64,000 nucleotides of DNA from Pseudomaricurvus hydrocarbonicus (GCF_011602365.1 NZ_JAAONZ010000013.1:62001-126000), one strand, 5' to 3'; numbered from the stretch's first letter, positions 36,786 through 46,472 are shown. The notes: generated by a model from the sequence alone, not told the origin. Program-made: numbers and translations.

Positions 36786-38393
36786 TTACATTCTGAATAC
36801 GCCAAATTTCGTGTCTTCAATTTCTTTATTCAAGCTGGCAGAAATTGACAATCCCAACACCATGCGGGTATCCGCCGGGTCGATCACACCGTCATCCCAC
36901 AGTCGGGCGGAGGCGAAATACGGGTGACCCTGTCGCTCGTAAGTGTCGATGATGGGTTGCTTGAATTCAGCTTCGGCTTCTGCGCTCCAGTCTTCACCGG
37001 CCTTGGTTTTCTGATCGCGTTTGACCTGCGCCAGCACCCCTGCGGCCTGTTCGCCACCCATGACCGAAATACGGGCATTGGGCCACATGAACATAAAACG
37101 TGGATCGTAGGCTCGGCCACACATGCCGTAGTTACCCGCGCCGAAAGAGCCGCCGATAAGGATAGTAAATTTAGGCACCTGTACGGACGCCACGGCGGTC
37201 ACCATCTTGGCGCCGTGCTTGGCAATGCCGTCGTGTTCGTATTGCTTGCCCACCATAAAGCCGGTGATGTTTTGCAGGAACACCAGCGGGATTTTGCGCT
37301 GTCCGCAGAGCTCGATAAAGTGCGCGCCTTTTTGCGCTGATTCACCAAAGAGGATGCCATTGTTGGCCACAATACCGACGGGATAACCGTAGATACGGGC
37401 AAAGCCACACACCAGGGTGGTGCCGTACTGGGCTTTGAATTCGTCAAATTCAGATCCGTCCACGACGCGGGCGATCACTTCGCGCACGTCATAGGGCTGG
37501 CGGCTGTCTTTGGGAATGATGCCGTAGATTTCCTGACTGTCGTAGAGCGGTTCTGCCACTTCGGCGACATCGCTTTGGATGGGTTTAACGCGATTCAGGC
37601 GGCCAATCGATTGCCGGGCCAGCTGCAGGGCGTGATGATCATTTTGCGCCAGGTGGTCGGCCACTCCGGAGATGCGCGTGTGCACCTCGGCACCGCCGAG
37701 TTCTTCGGCGCTGACCACTTCACCGGTGGCTGCTTTGACCAGCGGTGGGCCGGCGAGAAAGATGGTGCCCTGCTCTTTGACAATGATGGATTCATCGGCC
37801 ATAGCGGGTACATAGGCACCGCCAGCAGTACAGGAACCCATCACCACAGCGATCTGGGGAATGTTGCGTGCCGACATGTTGGCCTGATTAAAAAAGATGC
37901 GTCCGAAGTGTTCCCGATCCGGGAAGACTTCATCCTGGTTGGGCAGGTTGGCGCCTCCGGAATCCACCAGGTATATACAGGGCAGATTGTTTTCCTGAGC
38001 GATGGTTTGCGCGCGGATGTGTTTTTTAACGGTCAGCGGGTAGTAGGTGCCGCCCTTGACCGTGGCATCGTTGGTGACGATGACACACTCCTGACCGTTA
38101 ACCCGGCCAATGCCGGTGATGATACCCGCCGCGGGTACATCATCCGGGTACACCTCGTAGGCAGCGAGCTGTGACAGCTCCAGAAACGGCGAGCCGGGAT
38201 CCAGCAGGGCATTGACGCGCTCGCGGGGCAACAGTTTGCCGCGTGACACGTGACGCTCGCGGGATTTTTCGCCACCGCCGAGCTTAATGGTTTCCAGTTT
38301 ATCGCGCAGGTCATTGACCTGCGTCTGCATGTGCCCGGTGTTGTCGATGAACTCGGTGGCGCGAGTGTTGATTTTTGTTTTGATGATACTCAT
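36786..38393 (-). CDS. liuB: Methylcrotonyl-CoA carboxylase, carboxyltransferase beta subunit
   Basis: Transfers CO2 from biotin on LiuD to 3-methylcrotonyl-CoA. The 535-residue product shows both crotonase-like halves of a carboxyltransferase: '[29 protein letters not shown]' and '[17 protein letters not shown]' in the first, '[15 protein letters not shown]' and '[16 protein letters not shown]' in the second. '[19 protein letters not shown]' is typical of the methylcrotonyl type. It lies between liuA and liuC; the 17-base gap to the liuC start suggests coupled translation. Confidence 0.95.
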   Translation of the reverse strand: MSIIKTKINTRATEFIDNTGHMQTQVNDLRDKLETIKLGGGEKSRERHVSRGKLLPRERVNALLDPGSPFLELSQLAAYEVYPDDVPAAGIITGIGRVNGQECVIVTNDATVKGGTYYPLTVKKHIRAQTIAQENNLPCIYLVDSGGANLPNQDEVFPDREHFGRIFFNQANMSARNIPQIAVVMGSCTAGGAYVPAMADESIIVKEQGTIFLAGPPLVKAATGEVVSAEELGGAEVHTRISGVADHLAQNDHHALQLARQSIGRLNRVKPIQSDVAEVAEPLYDSQEIYGIIPKDSRQPYDVREVIARVVDGSEFDEFKAQYGTTLVCGFARIYGYPVGIVANNGILFGESAQKGAHFIELCGQRKIPLVFLQNITGFMVGKQYEHDGIAKHGAKMVTAVASVQVPKFTILIGGSFGAGNYGMCGRAYDPRFMFMWPNARISVMGGEQAAGVLAQVKRDQKTKAGEDWSAEAEAEFKQPIIDTYERQGHPYFASARLWDDGVIDPADTRMVLGLSISASLNKEIEDTKFGVFRM

Positions 38394-38444
38394 TATTTTT
38401 TCCTTCGACGTTGGGTTCGGTCAGGCGTTAGTGTCGAACGCTGC

Positions 38445-39614
38445 TTATTTGGTTTCGTTAAACAATTCGCGGCCGATCAGCATGCGGCGTACCTCTGATG
38501 TGCCAGCGCCAATTTCGTACAGCTTGGCATCGCGCAGTAAACGGCCGGTGGCAAATTCGTTGATGTAGCCGTTGCCGCCCAGTGTTTGTATCGCTTGCAG
38601 TGCCATTTGTGTGGCCTTTTCGGCGGTGTACAAGATCACGGCTGCGGCGTCTTTGCGACTTTCTTCGCCGCGGTCGCAGGCCTTGGCCACGGCGTACAAA
38701 TAGGCACGGGAAGCGTTCAGCTCGGTGTACATGTCCGCCACCTTGCCCTGCATCAGCTGAAATTCACCAATGGACTGGCCAAACTGTTTGCGGTCGTGAA
38801 TGTAGGGCACCACAATGTCCATACAGGCCTGCATGATGCCGACCGGACCGCCGGACAGTACCGTGCGCTCGAAATCCAGACCGCTCATCAGCACCTTTAC
38901 CCCTTCGCCTTCTTTGCCAAGAATGTTCTCCTCTGGCACCTCGCAATCCTGGAACACCAGTTCACAGGTGTTGGAGCCGCGCATACCCAGCTTGTCCAGT
39001 TTCTGGTGACGGGAAAACCCGGGGAAGTCGTGCTCGACGATGAACGCCGTGATGCCGCGGGAATTGGCCGCAATGTCAGTTTTGGCGTAGATCACATAGG
39101 TGTGGGCGTCGGGACCGTTGGTGATCCACATTTTGTTGCCGTTGAGAATGTATTTGTCGCCCTGCTTGTCGGCGCGCAGCTTCATGCTCACCACATCGCT
39201 GCCGGCGTTGGGTTCGCTCATGGCCAGTGCGCCGATGTGTTCACCGGAACACAGCTTGGGCAGGTACTTCTGTTTTTGTTCGTGGCTGCCGTTTTTGCGG
39301 ATCTGGTTCACACACAGATTCGAGTGGGCGCCGTAAGACAGGCCGACGGACGCAGACACGCGGGAGATTTCTTCCATGGCCACCACGTGGGCCAGGTAAC
39401 CCATGTTGGTGCCACCGTACTCTTCTTCGACGGTCATACCCAGCAGACCCATGTCGCCAAATTTGCGCCACATGTCCATCGGGAATTCATTGTCGCGGTC
39501 GATCTGGTCGGCGCGGGGGCCGAGTTCTGCCTGCGCGAACTGATAGACACTGTCGCGCAACATGTCGATGTCAGAGCCGAGGTCAAAGTTTAAGGAGGGG
39601 TAGCTGATGTTCAT
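38445..39614 (-). CDS. liuA: Isovaleryl-CoA dehydrogenase
   Basis: Oxidises isovaleryl-CoA to 3-methylcrotonyl-CoA with FAD, passing electrons to ETF. The 389-residue acyl-CoA dehydrogenase has '[16 protein letters not shown]' and '[17 protein letters not shown]' in the FAD-binding middle, and the isovaleryl-type '[28 protein letters not shown]...[25 protein letters not shown]' at the end. The frame runs back to 39647, but ATG 39614 ([13 protein letters not shown]) is preceded by GAGAGA and fits the family length. It is the first structural gene after liuR, 66 bases away. Confidence 0.94.
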   Translation of the reverse strand: MNISYPSLNFDLGSDIDMLRDSVYQFAQAELGPRADQIDRDNEFPMDMWRKFGDMGLLGMTVEEEYGGTNMGYLAHVVAMEEISRVSASVGLSYGAHSNLCVNQIRKNGSHEQKQKYLPKLCSGEHIGALAMSEPNAGSDVVSMKLRADKQGDKYILNGNKMWITNGPDAHTYVIYAKTDIAANSRGITAFIVEHDFPGFSRHQKLDKLGMRGSNTCELVFQDCEVPEENILGKEGEGVKVLMSGLDFERTVLSGGPVGIMQACMDIVVPYIHDRKQFGQSIGEFQLMQGKVADMYTELNASRAYLYAVAKACDRGEESRKDAAAVILYTAEKATQMALQAIQTLGGNGYINEFATGRLLRDAKLYEIGAGTSEVRRMLIGRELFNETK

Positions 39615-39680
39615 AATATCTCTCGCAGTATCTGGTTTGATTGTCATACCTTGTTAAAGGGCTTTTTAATTGATTTCGCC

Positions 39681-40109
39681 TTATGCGCCCTGATCCGCTG
39701 AGTCGGCAAGCAGGTCGTCATAGGCTTGTTGATCGATGTTTTGCAGCGCTTCCAGGCAGCTGCGCTCGGACGATTGCAGGTCCACCATCATGACCTCCAG
39801 GTCGTGCATCTGCTGTTGCAGGTAGTCGCGGCGCTGACGAATTTTCAGGATCAGTTTTTCCAGCTGATTGGCGTTACTCTTGCCGGGGTTGTACATCTCA
39901 ATGATGTCGCGGCTTTCATCCAGCGTCAGCCCCAGGCGCTTGCCGCGCAGAATCAGTTTGAGTTTAGTGCGGTCGGCGGGAGTGTAAATGCGGGCTTGCC
40001 CGCGGCGTTCCGGGGTCAACATACCTTTGTCCTCGTAAAAGCGGATGGCACGGGTAGTGACATCGAACTCCCGGGACAGGTCGGTGATGGTGTAGGTTTT
40101 TGATGTCAT
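39681..40109 (-). CDS. liuR: MerR-family regulator LiuR
   Basis: A 142-residue MerR-type repressor that in gammaproteobacteria controls branched-chain amino acid breakdown. The N-terminal winged helix-turn-helix ('YTITDLSREFDVTTRAIRFYEDKGMLTPERRGQARIYTPAD') is followed by a coiled coil (about residues 80-125). The frame extends to 40187, but ATG 40109 has GGAGAAG just upstream and gives the normal N-terminus. It leads the operon, and a perfect palindrome lies 82 bases before its start, so it most likely represses itself and liuA-E. Confidence 0.92.
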   Translation of the reverse strand: MTSKTYTITDLSREFDVTTRAIRFYEDKGMLTPERRGQARIYTPADRTKLKLILRGKRLGLTLDESRDIIEMYNPGKSNANQLEKLILKIRQRRDYLQQQMHDLEVMMVDLQSSERSCLEALQNIDQQAYDDLLADSADQGA

Positions 40110-40190
40110 TGCTTCTCCGGCCAATCTTTCGATGTACGGCCCGCAGGGGGCGGTAAGGATAAGTGGATAATGGGGTAAGGTTAGCATTGG

Positions 40191-40206
40191 TTTACGTTAA
40201 CGTAAA
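40191..40206. promoter_or_regulatory. Predicted LiuR operator
   Basis: TTTACGTTAACGTAAA is a perfect 16-base palindrome between the divergent liuR and FAD-oxidoreductase genes. It agrees with the TTTACGT-type palindromic motif I recall for LiuR in proteobacteria. Its place suggests it may control both directions. Confidence 0.8.
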
Positions 40207-40231
40207 GGTAAGGTTAAAGGCAAAGGCAAAG
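40204..40231. repeat. Degenerate hexamer repeat beside the LiuR operator
   Basis: AAAGGT, AAGGTT, AAAGGC, AAAGGC and AAAGT run on directly from the right arm of the palindrome. Confidence 0.6.
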
Positions 40232-40387
40232 TAAAATCTGGATGGGACCCTCTTTATCGCTGGAGCCGACGCCGGGTGGCCTGACCCCAAAGAGTCTTGG
40301 GGTGAGTGATGCAGGGCACTTGAAGCCGTGAAAAAAGCAGGGAAGAATGGTGTTTGTCGGGGTGCGAAATAACGAAGGGGAACCGCT

Positions 40388-41539
40388 ATGAGTGACCATG
40401 AATTCGACGTCGTCATCATTGGTGGAGGCATTGTCGGTGCCGCGATGGCTTATCACCTGGCCCCGCACCGGCGGGTGGTGATTTTGGAGGCTGAAGCGGC
40501 TGCCGGGTATCACGCCAGCGGGAGGTCGGCGGCTCTGTTTGAGCCCAGTTACGGCCCGGAGTCCATCCGCAGTTTGACCCGGGCGAGCGAAGCGTTTTTT
40601 CGCTCGCCTCCTGAAGGTTTTGCCGACAGCCCTTTAATTCACCCTCGAGGTGCTTTATTTGTTGGGCGCCAAGAGCAGGTGCCAGCGGTAGAGGCTTTTT
40701 ACCAGCAGCAATCACTCGAATCGGACACTGTCCGCTGTCTGAATACCGATGAAGCTCTGGCGCTGGTGCCCGTGTTAGCCCGGGAGGCTGCCGTGAAAGC
40801 GGTTTACGATACAGGGGCCTTCGACATTGAAGTGGATTTGTTGTTGCAGGGGTTTCTCAAGCAGGCCAAGTCCAACGGGGCTGTTTTTGTACGCAATGCC
40901 CGCGTCAACAACATCCAGTCATGCGCGCCCGGTTGGCGGGTGACAACGGAAGAGGGGCTGATCGTGCGCGGCACGGTGCTGGTCAATGCCGCGGGTGCCT
41001 GGGTGGATCAAATTGCGCAGTTGGCGGGCGTGTCCGCTGTCGGCATTGAGCCCCGCCGGCGTTCAGCGTTTATTTTTGAGGCGCCGGCGAACATCGACTG
41101 CAGTCAGTGGCCGATGACGATTGGGATTGAAGAAAACTGGTACTTTAAACCGGATGCGGGGGCTCTGCTGGGATCACCGGCTAATGCAGATCCGGTAGAG
41201 CCACACGACGTGGTGGCTGAAGAGCTGGACATTGCCACCGCGATCTATTTTATCGAACAGAATACCAAGCTGCGCATACGCCGCCCCCGGCACACTTGGG
41301 CGGGATTGCGAAGTTTTGTGGCGGATGGTGAGCCGGTGTGCGGTTTTGATCAGGGGCACACGGACTTTTTCTGGGCGGCCGCGCTGGGGGGGTATGGCAT
41401 TCAGTCGGCCCCGGCTTTTGGCCGTCTGTGTGCTTGCCTGATTCTGGGGAAAGGCGTGCCTGAGGATATTCAGGCTCAGGGGTTGGATCTCAGGAAGGTG
41501 TCGCCACAGCGATCCGGGCTCAGGTGGACTCCCTCATGA
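40388..41539 (+). CDS. FAD-dependent oxidoreductase (DAO family)
   Basis: A 383-residue flavoprotein of the D-amino-acid oxidase/glycine oxidase type. 'VVIIGGGIVGAAMAYHLAPHRRVVILEAE' at residues 7-35 is the dinucleotide-binding fold with its GxGxxG core. 'GYHASGRSAALFEPSYGP' and 'VLVNAAGAWVDQIA' are the usual flavin contacts. 'FFWAAALGGYGIQSAPAFG' ends the domain. The substrate is probably a small amine or hydroxy acid such as 2-hydroxyglutarate or an amino acid, but this cannot be decided. It is divergent from liuR across the palindromic operator, which makes LiuR control plausible. GAAGGGGAA at 40374-40382 provides the ribosome-binding site. Confidence 0.83.
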   Translation: MSDHEFDVVIIGGGIVGAAMAYHLAPHRRVVILEAEAAAGYHASGRSAALFEPSYGPESIRSLTRASEAFFRSPPEGFADSPLIHPRGALFVGRQEQVPAVEAFYQQQSLESDTVRCLNTDEALALVPVLAREAAVKAVYDTGAFDIEVDLLLQGFLKQAKSNGAVFVRNARVNNIQSCAPGWRVTTEEGLIVRGTVLVNAAGAWVDQIAQLAGVSAVGIEPRRRSAFIFEAPANIDCSQWPMTIGIEENWYFKPDAGALLGSPANADPVEPHDVVAEELDIATAIYFIEQNTKLRIRRPRHTWAGLRSFVADGEPVCGFDQGHTDFFWAAALGGYGIQSAPAFGRLCACLILGKGVPEDIQAQGLDLRKVSPQRSGLRWTPS

Positions 41540-41712
41540 GCTGAGCGTTAGGCTTTTGCTGGGCGGAAGGTGGCCGTTGCCAGGGCGATCCTATTGGATG
41601 AGGACGGTCACATTTCTGCCACAGTATCATCATCCAGCCGTCACAAGATCGCCGTAATTTGGTCGTATTCCAACAAGCACTGTTATCAACAGTACGGCCA
41701 TGAGCGCATTGC

Positions 41713-43446
41713 ATGATCAATATCGAACAAACCCTCTGTGAGAAATACCCCGGCTTCGGTCAGCAACAGGAGGTGATCAAGCGATCCACTTTTTCGTTGC
41801 TCAGGAAATTGACTCACGAGCAGGAAATTAACCTCTTTCTTCACGAGCACGCCGGGTTGGACCCCATCGCATTCATTGACAGCGTGTTCGATTATTTCAA
41901 TTTCAGTTACAGCGTCTCCAGTCGTGACAAGGCCAACATTCCCGATCAGGGGCGGGTGGTTATCATTGCCAATCACCCCATCGGCTCACTGGACGGGTTG
42001 GCGATCCTCAGAATGGTGAGTGAGGTGCGACAGGATGTCAAAATCATCGCCAACGATATGCTGATGAATTTTGAGGCGCTGCACCCTTTATTGATTCCGC
42101 TGGACAACCTGACCGGCGGCGGTGCCATAAAAAGCTTTCGCCGGGCGCTGGAGGAGCTGCAGCAGGAGCGCGCAGTGATTATCTTCCCGGCGGGTGAAGT
42201 GTCGCGGGTACGGCCCCATGGGGTGCGCGATAGCCGCTGGCGGCCGGGGTGTCTAAAAATGGCGCGCCGAGCCAAAGCGCCGGTGTTACCGATTCACATC
42301 AGAGCCAAAAATTCGCTGTTGTTTTACAGCGCGTCGATGTTGTACAAGCCGTTGGGCACCGCGTTGTTGGCCAAAGAAATGTTCAACAAAAAGTCGGCCA
42401 CCATCAATTTTTGTGTGGGGGAACCCATCCCCTGTTGTGCCCTGCACACCGATCATCTGTCGGATAAAGCGTTGCTCAGGCGCCTCAAGAAACACCTCTA
42501 CAAATTGGGCCGTCGCAAGCACAAGCGTTCGATGTTTATTACTGAAAAAACCATTGCTCATCCCGAGGATCGCCTGCGGCTGGTGCAGGAATCCCGTCAA
42601 ATGCGAACGCTTGGCGAGACTCGTGACGGCAACTGTATTCTTCTGACCGGCTATGGTGATAGTCCCGTGACCATGCGGGAAGTGGGCCGTCTGCGGGAAT
42701 ACACGTTTCGCAAAGTGGGTGAGGGGACCGGCGCTAAACGCGATCTGGACAATTTTGATCGCAGCTATCAACACCTGCTGCTGTGGGATCGTGAAGCCAT
42801 GTGTCTGGCTGGCGCTTATCGCCTTGGGAATATCAAACGGTTGCTCAAAGAAGTGGGTAGCAATGGCCTGTACACCCACACGCTGTTCGATTTTCAGCCC
42901 GCGTTTTATCCCTATCTGCAGCAGGGGCTGGAGTTGGGCCGCAGCTTTGTCAATCCGCAATACTGGGGCAAAAACAGTCTGGACTATTTGTGGCAGGGAA
43001 TCGGCGCCTATCTGAATCACCACGATGACGTGCGCTACATGATGGGTCCGGTGACCGTCAGTGCCCGTTTTAACAAGCCGCTAATTGATCTGTTGGTGTT
43101 TTATTATCAGCGCTATTACACCTGTCCGCAGGCGTTGGCGAGTGCCAAACAGCCTTATTTCATTGAACCGGAACGTCGCTGTGAGATGGAGGCTCTGTAT
43201 CTGGGGTTGGACCGGGAGGAGGGCTTTGCGCTGCTGCAAAAAGCTTTTCAACTGGAAGGTGAAAAAGTCCCGGTGCTGTTTAAACAGTACGCCTCGCTGT
43301 TTGAGGAGGGCGGTTTCCAACTGCTGGCCTTCAGTGTGGATCCCGATTTCAGCGACTGCATTGACGGTCTGTTTCTGGCTGACCTGAGCAAACTGAAAGT
43401 CGCGAAACGAAAGCGCTATTTGGGAGATGGGGACAGGAAAATATAG
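41713..43446 (+). CDS. olsF: OlsF-like bifunctional acyltransferase (ornithine lipid synthesis)
   Basis: A 577-residue two-domain protein. The N-terminal half is a PlsC-type O-acyltransferase with 'IIANHPIGSLDGLA' (N87-H88 and D94) and 'IIFPAGEVSRVRPHGVRDSRWRPG'. The C-terminal half, from about residue 320, is a GNAT-type N-acyltransferase like OlsB ('FRKVGEGTGAKRDLDNFDRSYQHLLLWDREAMCLAGAYRLG'). This order and length match OlsF, known from Serratia, which makes ornithine lipid from ornithine in two acylations. Such lipids replace phospholipids when phosphate is scarce; no Pho box was recognised here. An array of short repeats begins right after the stop. Confidence 0.85.
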   Translation: MINIEQTLCEKYPGFGQQQEVIKRSTFSLLRKLTHEQEINLFLHEHAGLDPIAFIDSVFDYFNFSYSVSSRDKANIPDQGRVVIIANHPIGSLDGLAILRMVSEVRQDVKIIANDMLMNFEALHPLLIPLDNLTGGGAIKSFRRALEELQQERAVIIFPAGEVSRVRPHGVRDSRWRPGCLKMARRAKAPVLPIHIRAKNSLLFYSASMLYKPLGTALLAKEMFNKKSATINFCVGEPIPCCALHTDHLSDKALLRRLKKHLYKLGRRKHKRSMFITEKTIAHPEDRLRLVQESRQMRTLGETRDGNCILLTGYGDSPVTMREVGRLREYTFRKVGEGTGAKRDLDNFDRSYQHLLLWDREAMCLAGAYRLGNIKRLLKEVGSNGLYTHTLFDFQPAFYPYLQQGLELGRSFVNPQYWGKNSLDYLWQGIGAYLNHHDDVRYMMGPVTVSARFNKPLIDLLVFYYQRYYTCPQALASAKQPYFIEPERRCEMEALYLGLDREEGFALLQKAFQLEGEKVPVLFKQYASLFEEGGFQLLAFSVDPDFSDCIDGLFLADLSKLKVAKRKRYLGDGDRKI

Positions 43447-43464
43447 GGGCAAGTAGACAGGAAC

Positions 43465-43499
43465 GGATAGGAAAGGAAAGGAAAGGATAGGATAGGATA
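43465..43499. repeat. Tandem pentamer, 7 copies
   Basis: GGATA once, GGAAA three times and GGATA three times, immediately before the first heptamer element. Confidence 0.85.
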
Positions 43500-43674
43500 G
43501 GGATGAGTGGACAGTAGCGAGTGGACAGAAAAACATTAAAAAATGAGAGTAGACCTGCTTGGGAGTGGGGTGATGCTTTACTCGCCACTCGCCACTCGCC
43601 ACTCGCCACTCGCCACTCGCCACTCGCCACTCGCCCAAGGTGAATGGCGCAGCCAGAGAGGGCAGCCTGGGCTG
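43500..43674. repeat. Heptamer element 1 (ACTCGCC x 8) with conserved flanks
   Basis: The array ACTCGCC x 8 runs 43580-43635 exactly. Its right flank (43636-43674, 39 bases from CAAGGTGAAT to CTGGGCTG) differs at two positions from the right flank of element 2. The left 34 bases (43500-43533) are a more diverged copy of the left flanks of elements 2 and 3. Two more units of type ACTCGCT follow at 43677-43690, reaching the ahpA stop. The element fills the convergent spacer between olsF and ahpA. Confidence 0.9.
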
Positions 43675-43689
43675 ACTCGCTACTCGCTA

Positions 43690-44859
43690 TTAGGCCGTTT
43701 GCAAACTTTGTAAATGCTTGGCCTGTTTATCCAGTAACCCCTGGTAGGTGGGTTGCAGGCCCTCAATGATCGCCCAGCTTTGGTCGAACGTGAATTCATT
43801 CACTTGCAAGCGTTGCAGCAACTGGGAGGTCGCGCATTCCTGGGTGTCGATCAGCAGGCTGTGGTTGGTTTGTTCGGCGAGCATGGCTTGCAGTTGCTGG
43901 CGGAATTCGGAGTTATCCAGGTACTGATGCAAATTGTTGTCGTCGGTTGCCGGGTAGGCCGCAGCGGCGTAGTCCAGGCGGATACCGGCATTGCTTTGTT
44001 TTACCAGAGAGAACAGCAGATAAGCGGCACAAATGGCACGAAAGGTGGTGTTGCCGATTTCGTCACCGCGGAATTGCAACTCCAGGGTTTCGTGATCGGC
44101 AAACAGGATGCGGCCATTATAGAGAGCGTTGATGCCGCTCAGATGTCGCTGCAGGTCGTCAAACAGCTGTTGGCGCAGGGTGGCGCTCAGTTGTTGCTTG
44201 AGGGTGGGCCAGTTCAGGCAGCGCAGAGTGAGGTTGACGTCCACATCGTCGTGAATCGACATACTGCGTGTGGGAAGCTGGTTGTCTCGTGCCGGGGGGG
44301 ACGTCAATGGAGCTTCCTGGTTCTCGGGGTCTGCGGGGCTTTCGGTCGGAGTCTGGCGCAGGTTCAGGACGCTCATCACCAGCATGGCACCGGCGAGCCC
44401 GAGCAGGGCCATCAGCCAGGTATCGTCTTGTTCTTCATACAGTGTCTGTTTGTCGATGATAACGGTTAAGTAGCCCGCCACACTGTCTTGCAGGGTAATT
44501 GGGGCGCTGTAGGAGCCATAGTCCCGATTGACATAGTCACCGGCATTGGGGGAATCACCGGCCTGAACCAGCAGCCGGTTTTCCACGTCGTGAATGGTTG
44601 CACTCAGCACATCGGGATTGCGGGCAATATCACTGACGGTGACCTGCAAGCTGACGAGGTCGTGATTGAGGGTGGCGTCGGTGGCTTGGCTGGCGCCGAG
44701 CGTGGCCAGCGCGTTACCGTATTGTAGGGTGCGGATTTCCAGACGTTGATGGTGTTGCTGTTGCAGCAGGCTGGCGCTGAGCAGCAGGCAAACCAGCGTG
44801 GTGATGCTGATGATAAACAGGGGTGTGCGAATTAGGTTGAGCACAGTCGGAGACAGCAT
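43690..44859 (-). CDS. ahpA: AhpA/Smp-like inner-membrane protein
   Basis: A 389-residue membrane protein of the AhpA/Smp group, recognised mainly by its place divergent from serB, as E. coli smp (ytjB) and its pseudomonad counterpart are. It has a membrane helix at about 13-34, a periplasmic loop of some 110 residues ('DSVAGYLTVIIDKQTLYEEQDD') and a second helix near 148-166. The C-terminal cytoplasmic half is about 220 residues, larger than E. coli Smp as I remember it. The role is not known beyond an old link to hemolysin expression. The stop codon lies at the edge of heptamer element 1. Confidence 0.72.
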   Translation of the reverse strand: MLSPTVLNLIRTPLFIISITTLVCLLLSASLLQQQHHQRLEIRTLQYGNALATLGASQATDATLNHDLVSLQVTVSDIARNPDVLSATIHDVENRLLVQAGDSPNAGDYVNRDYGSYSAPITLQDSVAGYLTVIIDKQTLYEEQDDTWLMALLGLAGAMLVMSVLNLRQTPTESPADPENQEAPLTSPPARDNQLPTRSMSIHDDVDVNLTLRCLNWPTLKQQLSATLRQQLFDDLQRHLSGINALYNGRILFADHETLELQFRGDEIGNTTFRAICAAYLLFSLVKQSNAGIRLDYAAAAYPATDDNNLHQYLDNSEFRQQLQAMLAEQTNHSLLIDTQECATSQLLQRLQVNEFTFDQSWAIIEGLQPTYQGLLDKQAKHLQSLQTA

Positions 44860-44969
44860 GATCGTGTCGATCTAACCTCTGGGTTGTGGTGGTCAGTGTA
44901 TGGGTGGTGATGGGTTGATGGTCACCCGGTCCGGCGCGGCCTATGGGAATGAGGCATTTAAGCCAATAT

Positions 44970-45023
44970 TCTACATTGAGCCAGCAATCCACATCGAGCT
45001 AATGATCTATATTGAGTGTATTG
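44970..45023. repeat. Degenerate 18-mer repeat A, 3 copies
   Basis: TCTACATTGAGCCAGCAA, TCCACATCGAGCTAATGA and TCTATATTGAGTGTATTG lie head to tail upstream of serB. Confidence 0.65.
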
Positions 45024-45046
45024 TCTTATTTGGGCCTATCGCCTTC

Positions 45047-45100
45047 TATAAGCTAAAGGCCATCCATAAGCGAAAAGTTATCCATAAGCTAAAGCTACCC
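45047..45100. repeat. Degenerate 18-mer repeat B, 3 copies
   Basis: TATAAGCTAAAGGCCATC, CATAAGCGAAAAGTTATC and CATAAGCTAAAGCTACCC. Same unit length as repeat A, different sequence. The region 44860-45260 holds no other recognised gene. Confidence 0.65.
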
Positions 45101-45218
45101 TGAGAATAAAGTCATATTCAGCATACTATCAAAGCTTCGATCGATCCCTGGCGTGCGGCCCCGCGCAATACGGTCATCTTTCCCAAGAGATTATTTTAGT
45201 CTGACGGTAGAGTAAAGT

Positions 45219-45224
45219 TATAAT
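45219..45224 (+). promoter_or_regulatory. -10 box of the probable serB promoter
   Basis: TATAAT is a perfect -10 hexamer 37 bases before the serB start. The -35 region (TTAGTC at 45196-45201, spacer 17) is poor. Confidence 0.45.
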
Positions 45225-45260
45225 GCCCACCTTACATTTGCAGGCAGTCGAGTTTTCAGC

Positions 45261-46472
45261 GTGAAAGAAATACTTTTGATCAATATCTCCGGTGCAGATC
45301 GACCCGGTGTTACCTCCGCGATTACCAGTATACTGGCTCAATACGAGGCCAATGTGCTCGATATTGGCCAGGCAGTGATCCACGATAATCTCACCCTCGG
45401 GCTGCTGGTCGAAATTCCTCCGGCTTTTGAATCTTCACCGGTGTTAAAGGATATTCTGCTGAAAGCCCACGAGCTGGAGATGCAGGTGAAATTTCAGCCC
45501 ATTACGGAAGAGAGCTACGGTCACTGGGTGGGTCAGCAGGGGAAAGATCGCCATATCATTACCTTGCTGTCGCGCAAGATTACCGCCGAGCAGATCGCGG
45601 AAGTCACCACGGTGGCAATGACGCACGGCCTCAACATCGACAACATCAGTCGCCTGTCCGGCCGGGTTGAGCTGGATCATGAGAGTGATCAGACCAAGGC
45701 CTGTGTTGAGTTTTCAGCCCGTGGCACGTCCTCTGACCTGGCTGAATTGCGCTCTGCCTTTATGGAATTGTCAGGCCGCCTGGAGGCAGACATTGCCTTC
45801 CAGGAAGACAATGCGTTCCGCCGCAATCGCCGTCTGGTGTGCTTTGATATGGATTCCACCCTGATTGAGGCGGAAGTTATCGATGAGCTGGCCAAGGCCG
45901 CCGGGGTGGGCGATCAGGTGATCGAAATCACCGAAGCGGCGATGCGCGGTGAGCTGGATTTCAAAGAGAGTTTTGCCCGCCGCATGGCGCTGCTGAAAGG
46001 CCTGGACGAATCCGTGCTGGCAGAAATCGCCGAGCGGCTGCCGGTGACTGAGGGCGCGGAACGGTTAATTTCGACCCTGAGAAAACTGGGCTATAAAACC
46101 GCGATCCTATCCGGTGGCTTCAATTATTTCGGCAAATACCTGCAGCAAAAGCTGGGCATCGATTACGTTTATGCCAATGATCTGGACATTGTGGATGGCA
46201 AGGTCACCGGCGAAGTCTCCGGCGTGGTGGTGGATGGGGCTCGCAAAGCCGAGCTGTTGCGGGAGCTGGCGGAGAAGGAAAACCTGTCTCTGGAACAGGT
46301 CATTGCCGTTGGCGACGGCGCCAACGACCTGCCCATGCTCAGCATCGCCGGTCTGGGGATTGCCTTCCGGGCCAAACCCCTGGTCAAGGCGGAAGCCAAA
46401 CAATCCATCTCCAACCTGGGGCTGGACGGCATTCTCTACCTGATTGGTTTTCGTGACCGGGATGTTATTTAA
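45261..46472 (+). CDS. serB: Phosphoserine phosphatase
   Basis: Removes phosphate from L-phosphoserine, the last step of serine synthesis. The 403-residue product has ACT-type domains in the first 180 residues ('INISGADRPGVTSAITSILAQYEANVLDI'), as in the longer pseudomonad and mycobacterial SerB proteins. A HAD phosphatase domain follows: 'CFDMDSTLIEAEVIDELAK' with D196 and D198, 'ILSGGFNYFGKYLQQKLGID' and 'AVGDGANDLPML'. The start is GTG. It is divergent from ahpA and convergent with fimX, matching the gene order in Pseudomonas. Confidence 0.96.
   Translation: MKEILLINISGADRPGVTSAITSILAQYEANVLDIGQAVIHDNLTLGLLVEIPPAFESSPVLKDILLKAHELEMQVKFQPITEESYGHWVGQQGKDRHIITLLSRKITAEQIAEVTTVAMTHGLNIDNISRLSGRVELDHESDQTKACVEFSARGTSSDLAELRSAFMELSGRLEADIAFQEDNAFRRNRRLVCFDMDSTLIEAEVIDELAKAAGVGDQVIEITEAAMRGELDFKESFARRMALLKGLDESVLAEIAERLPVTEGAERLISTLRKLGYKTAILSGGFNYFGKYLQQKLGIDYVYANDLDIVDGKVTGEVSGVVVDGARKAELLRELAEKENLSLEQVIAVGDGANDLPMLSIAGLGIAFRAKPLVKAEAKQSISNLGLDGILYLIGFRDRDVI

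Noticed and set aside
38586-39593. Long antisense frames, such as this 335-codon one over liuA and 33639-34514 over liuD/liuE
   Set aside because: They overlap well-supported genes in full and have compositions typical of antisense frames in GC-rich coding DNA (many His, Gly, Val).
43081-43638. Minus-strand frame beginning with a repeated GEWRVAS peptide
   Set aside because: The repeats are the ACTCGCC array read in frame, and the rest is antisense to olsF. The same peptide opens the frame before cysE, where it is also only the array.
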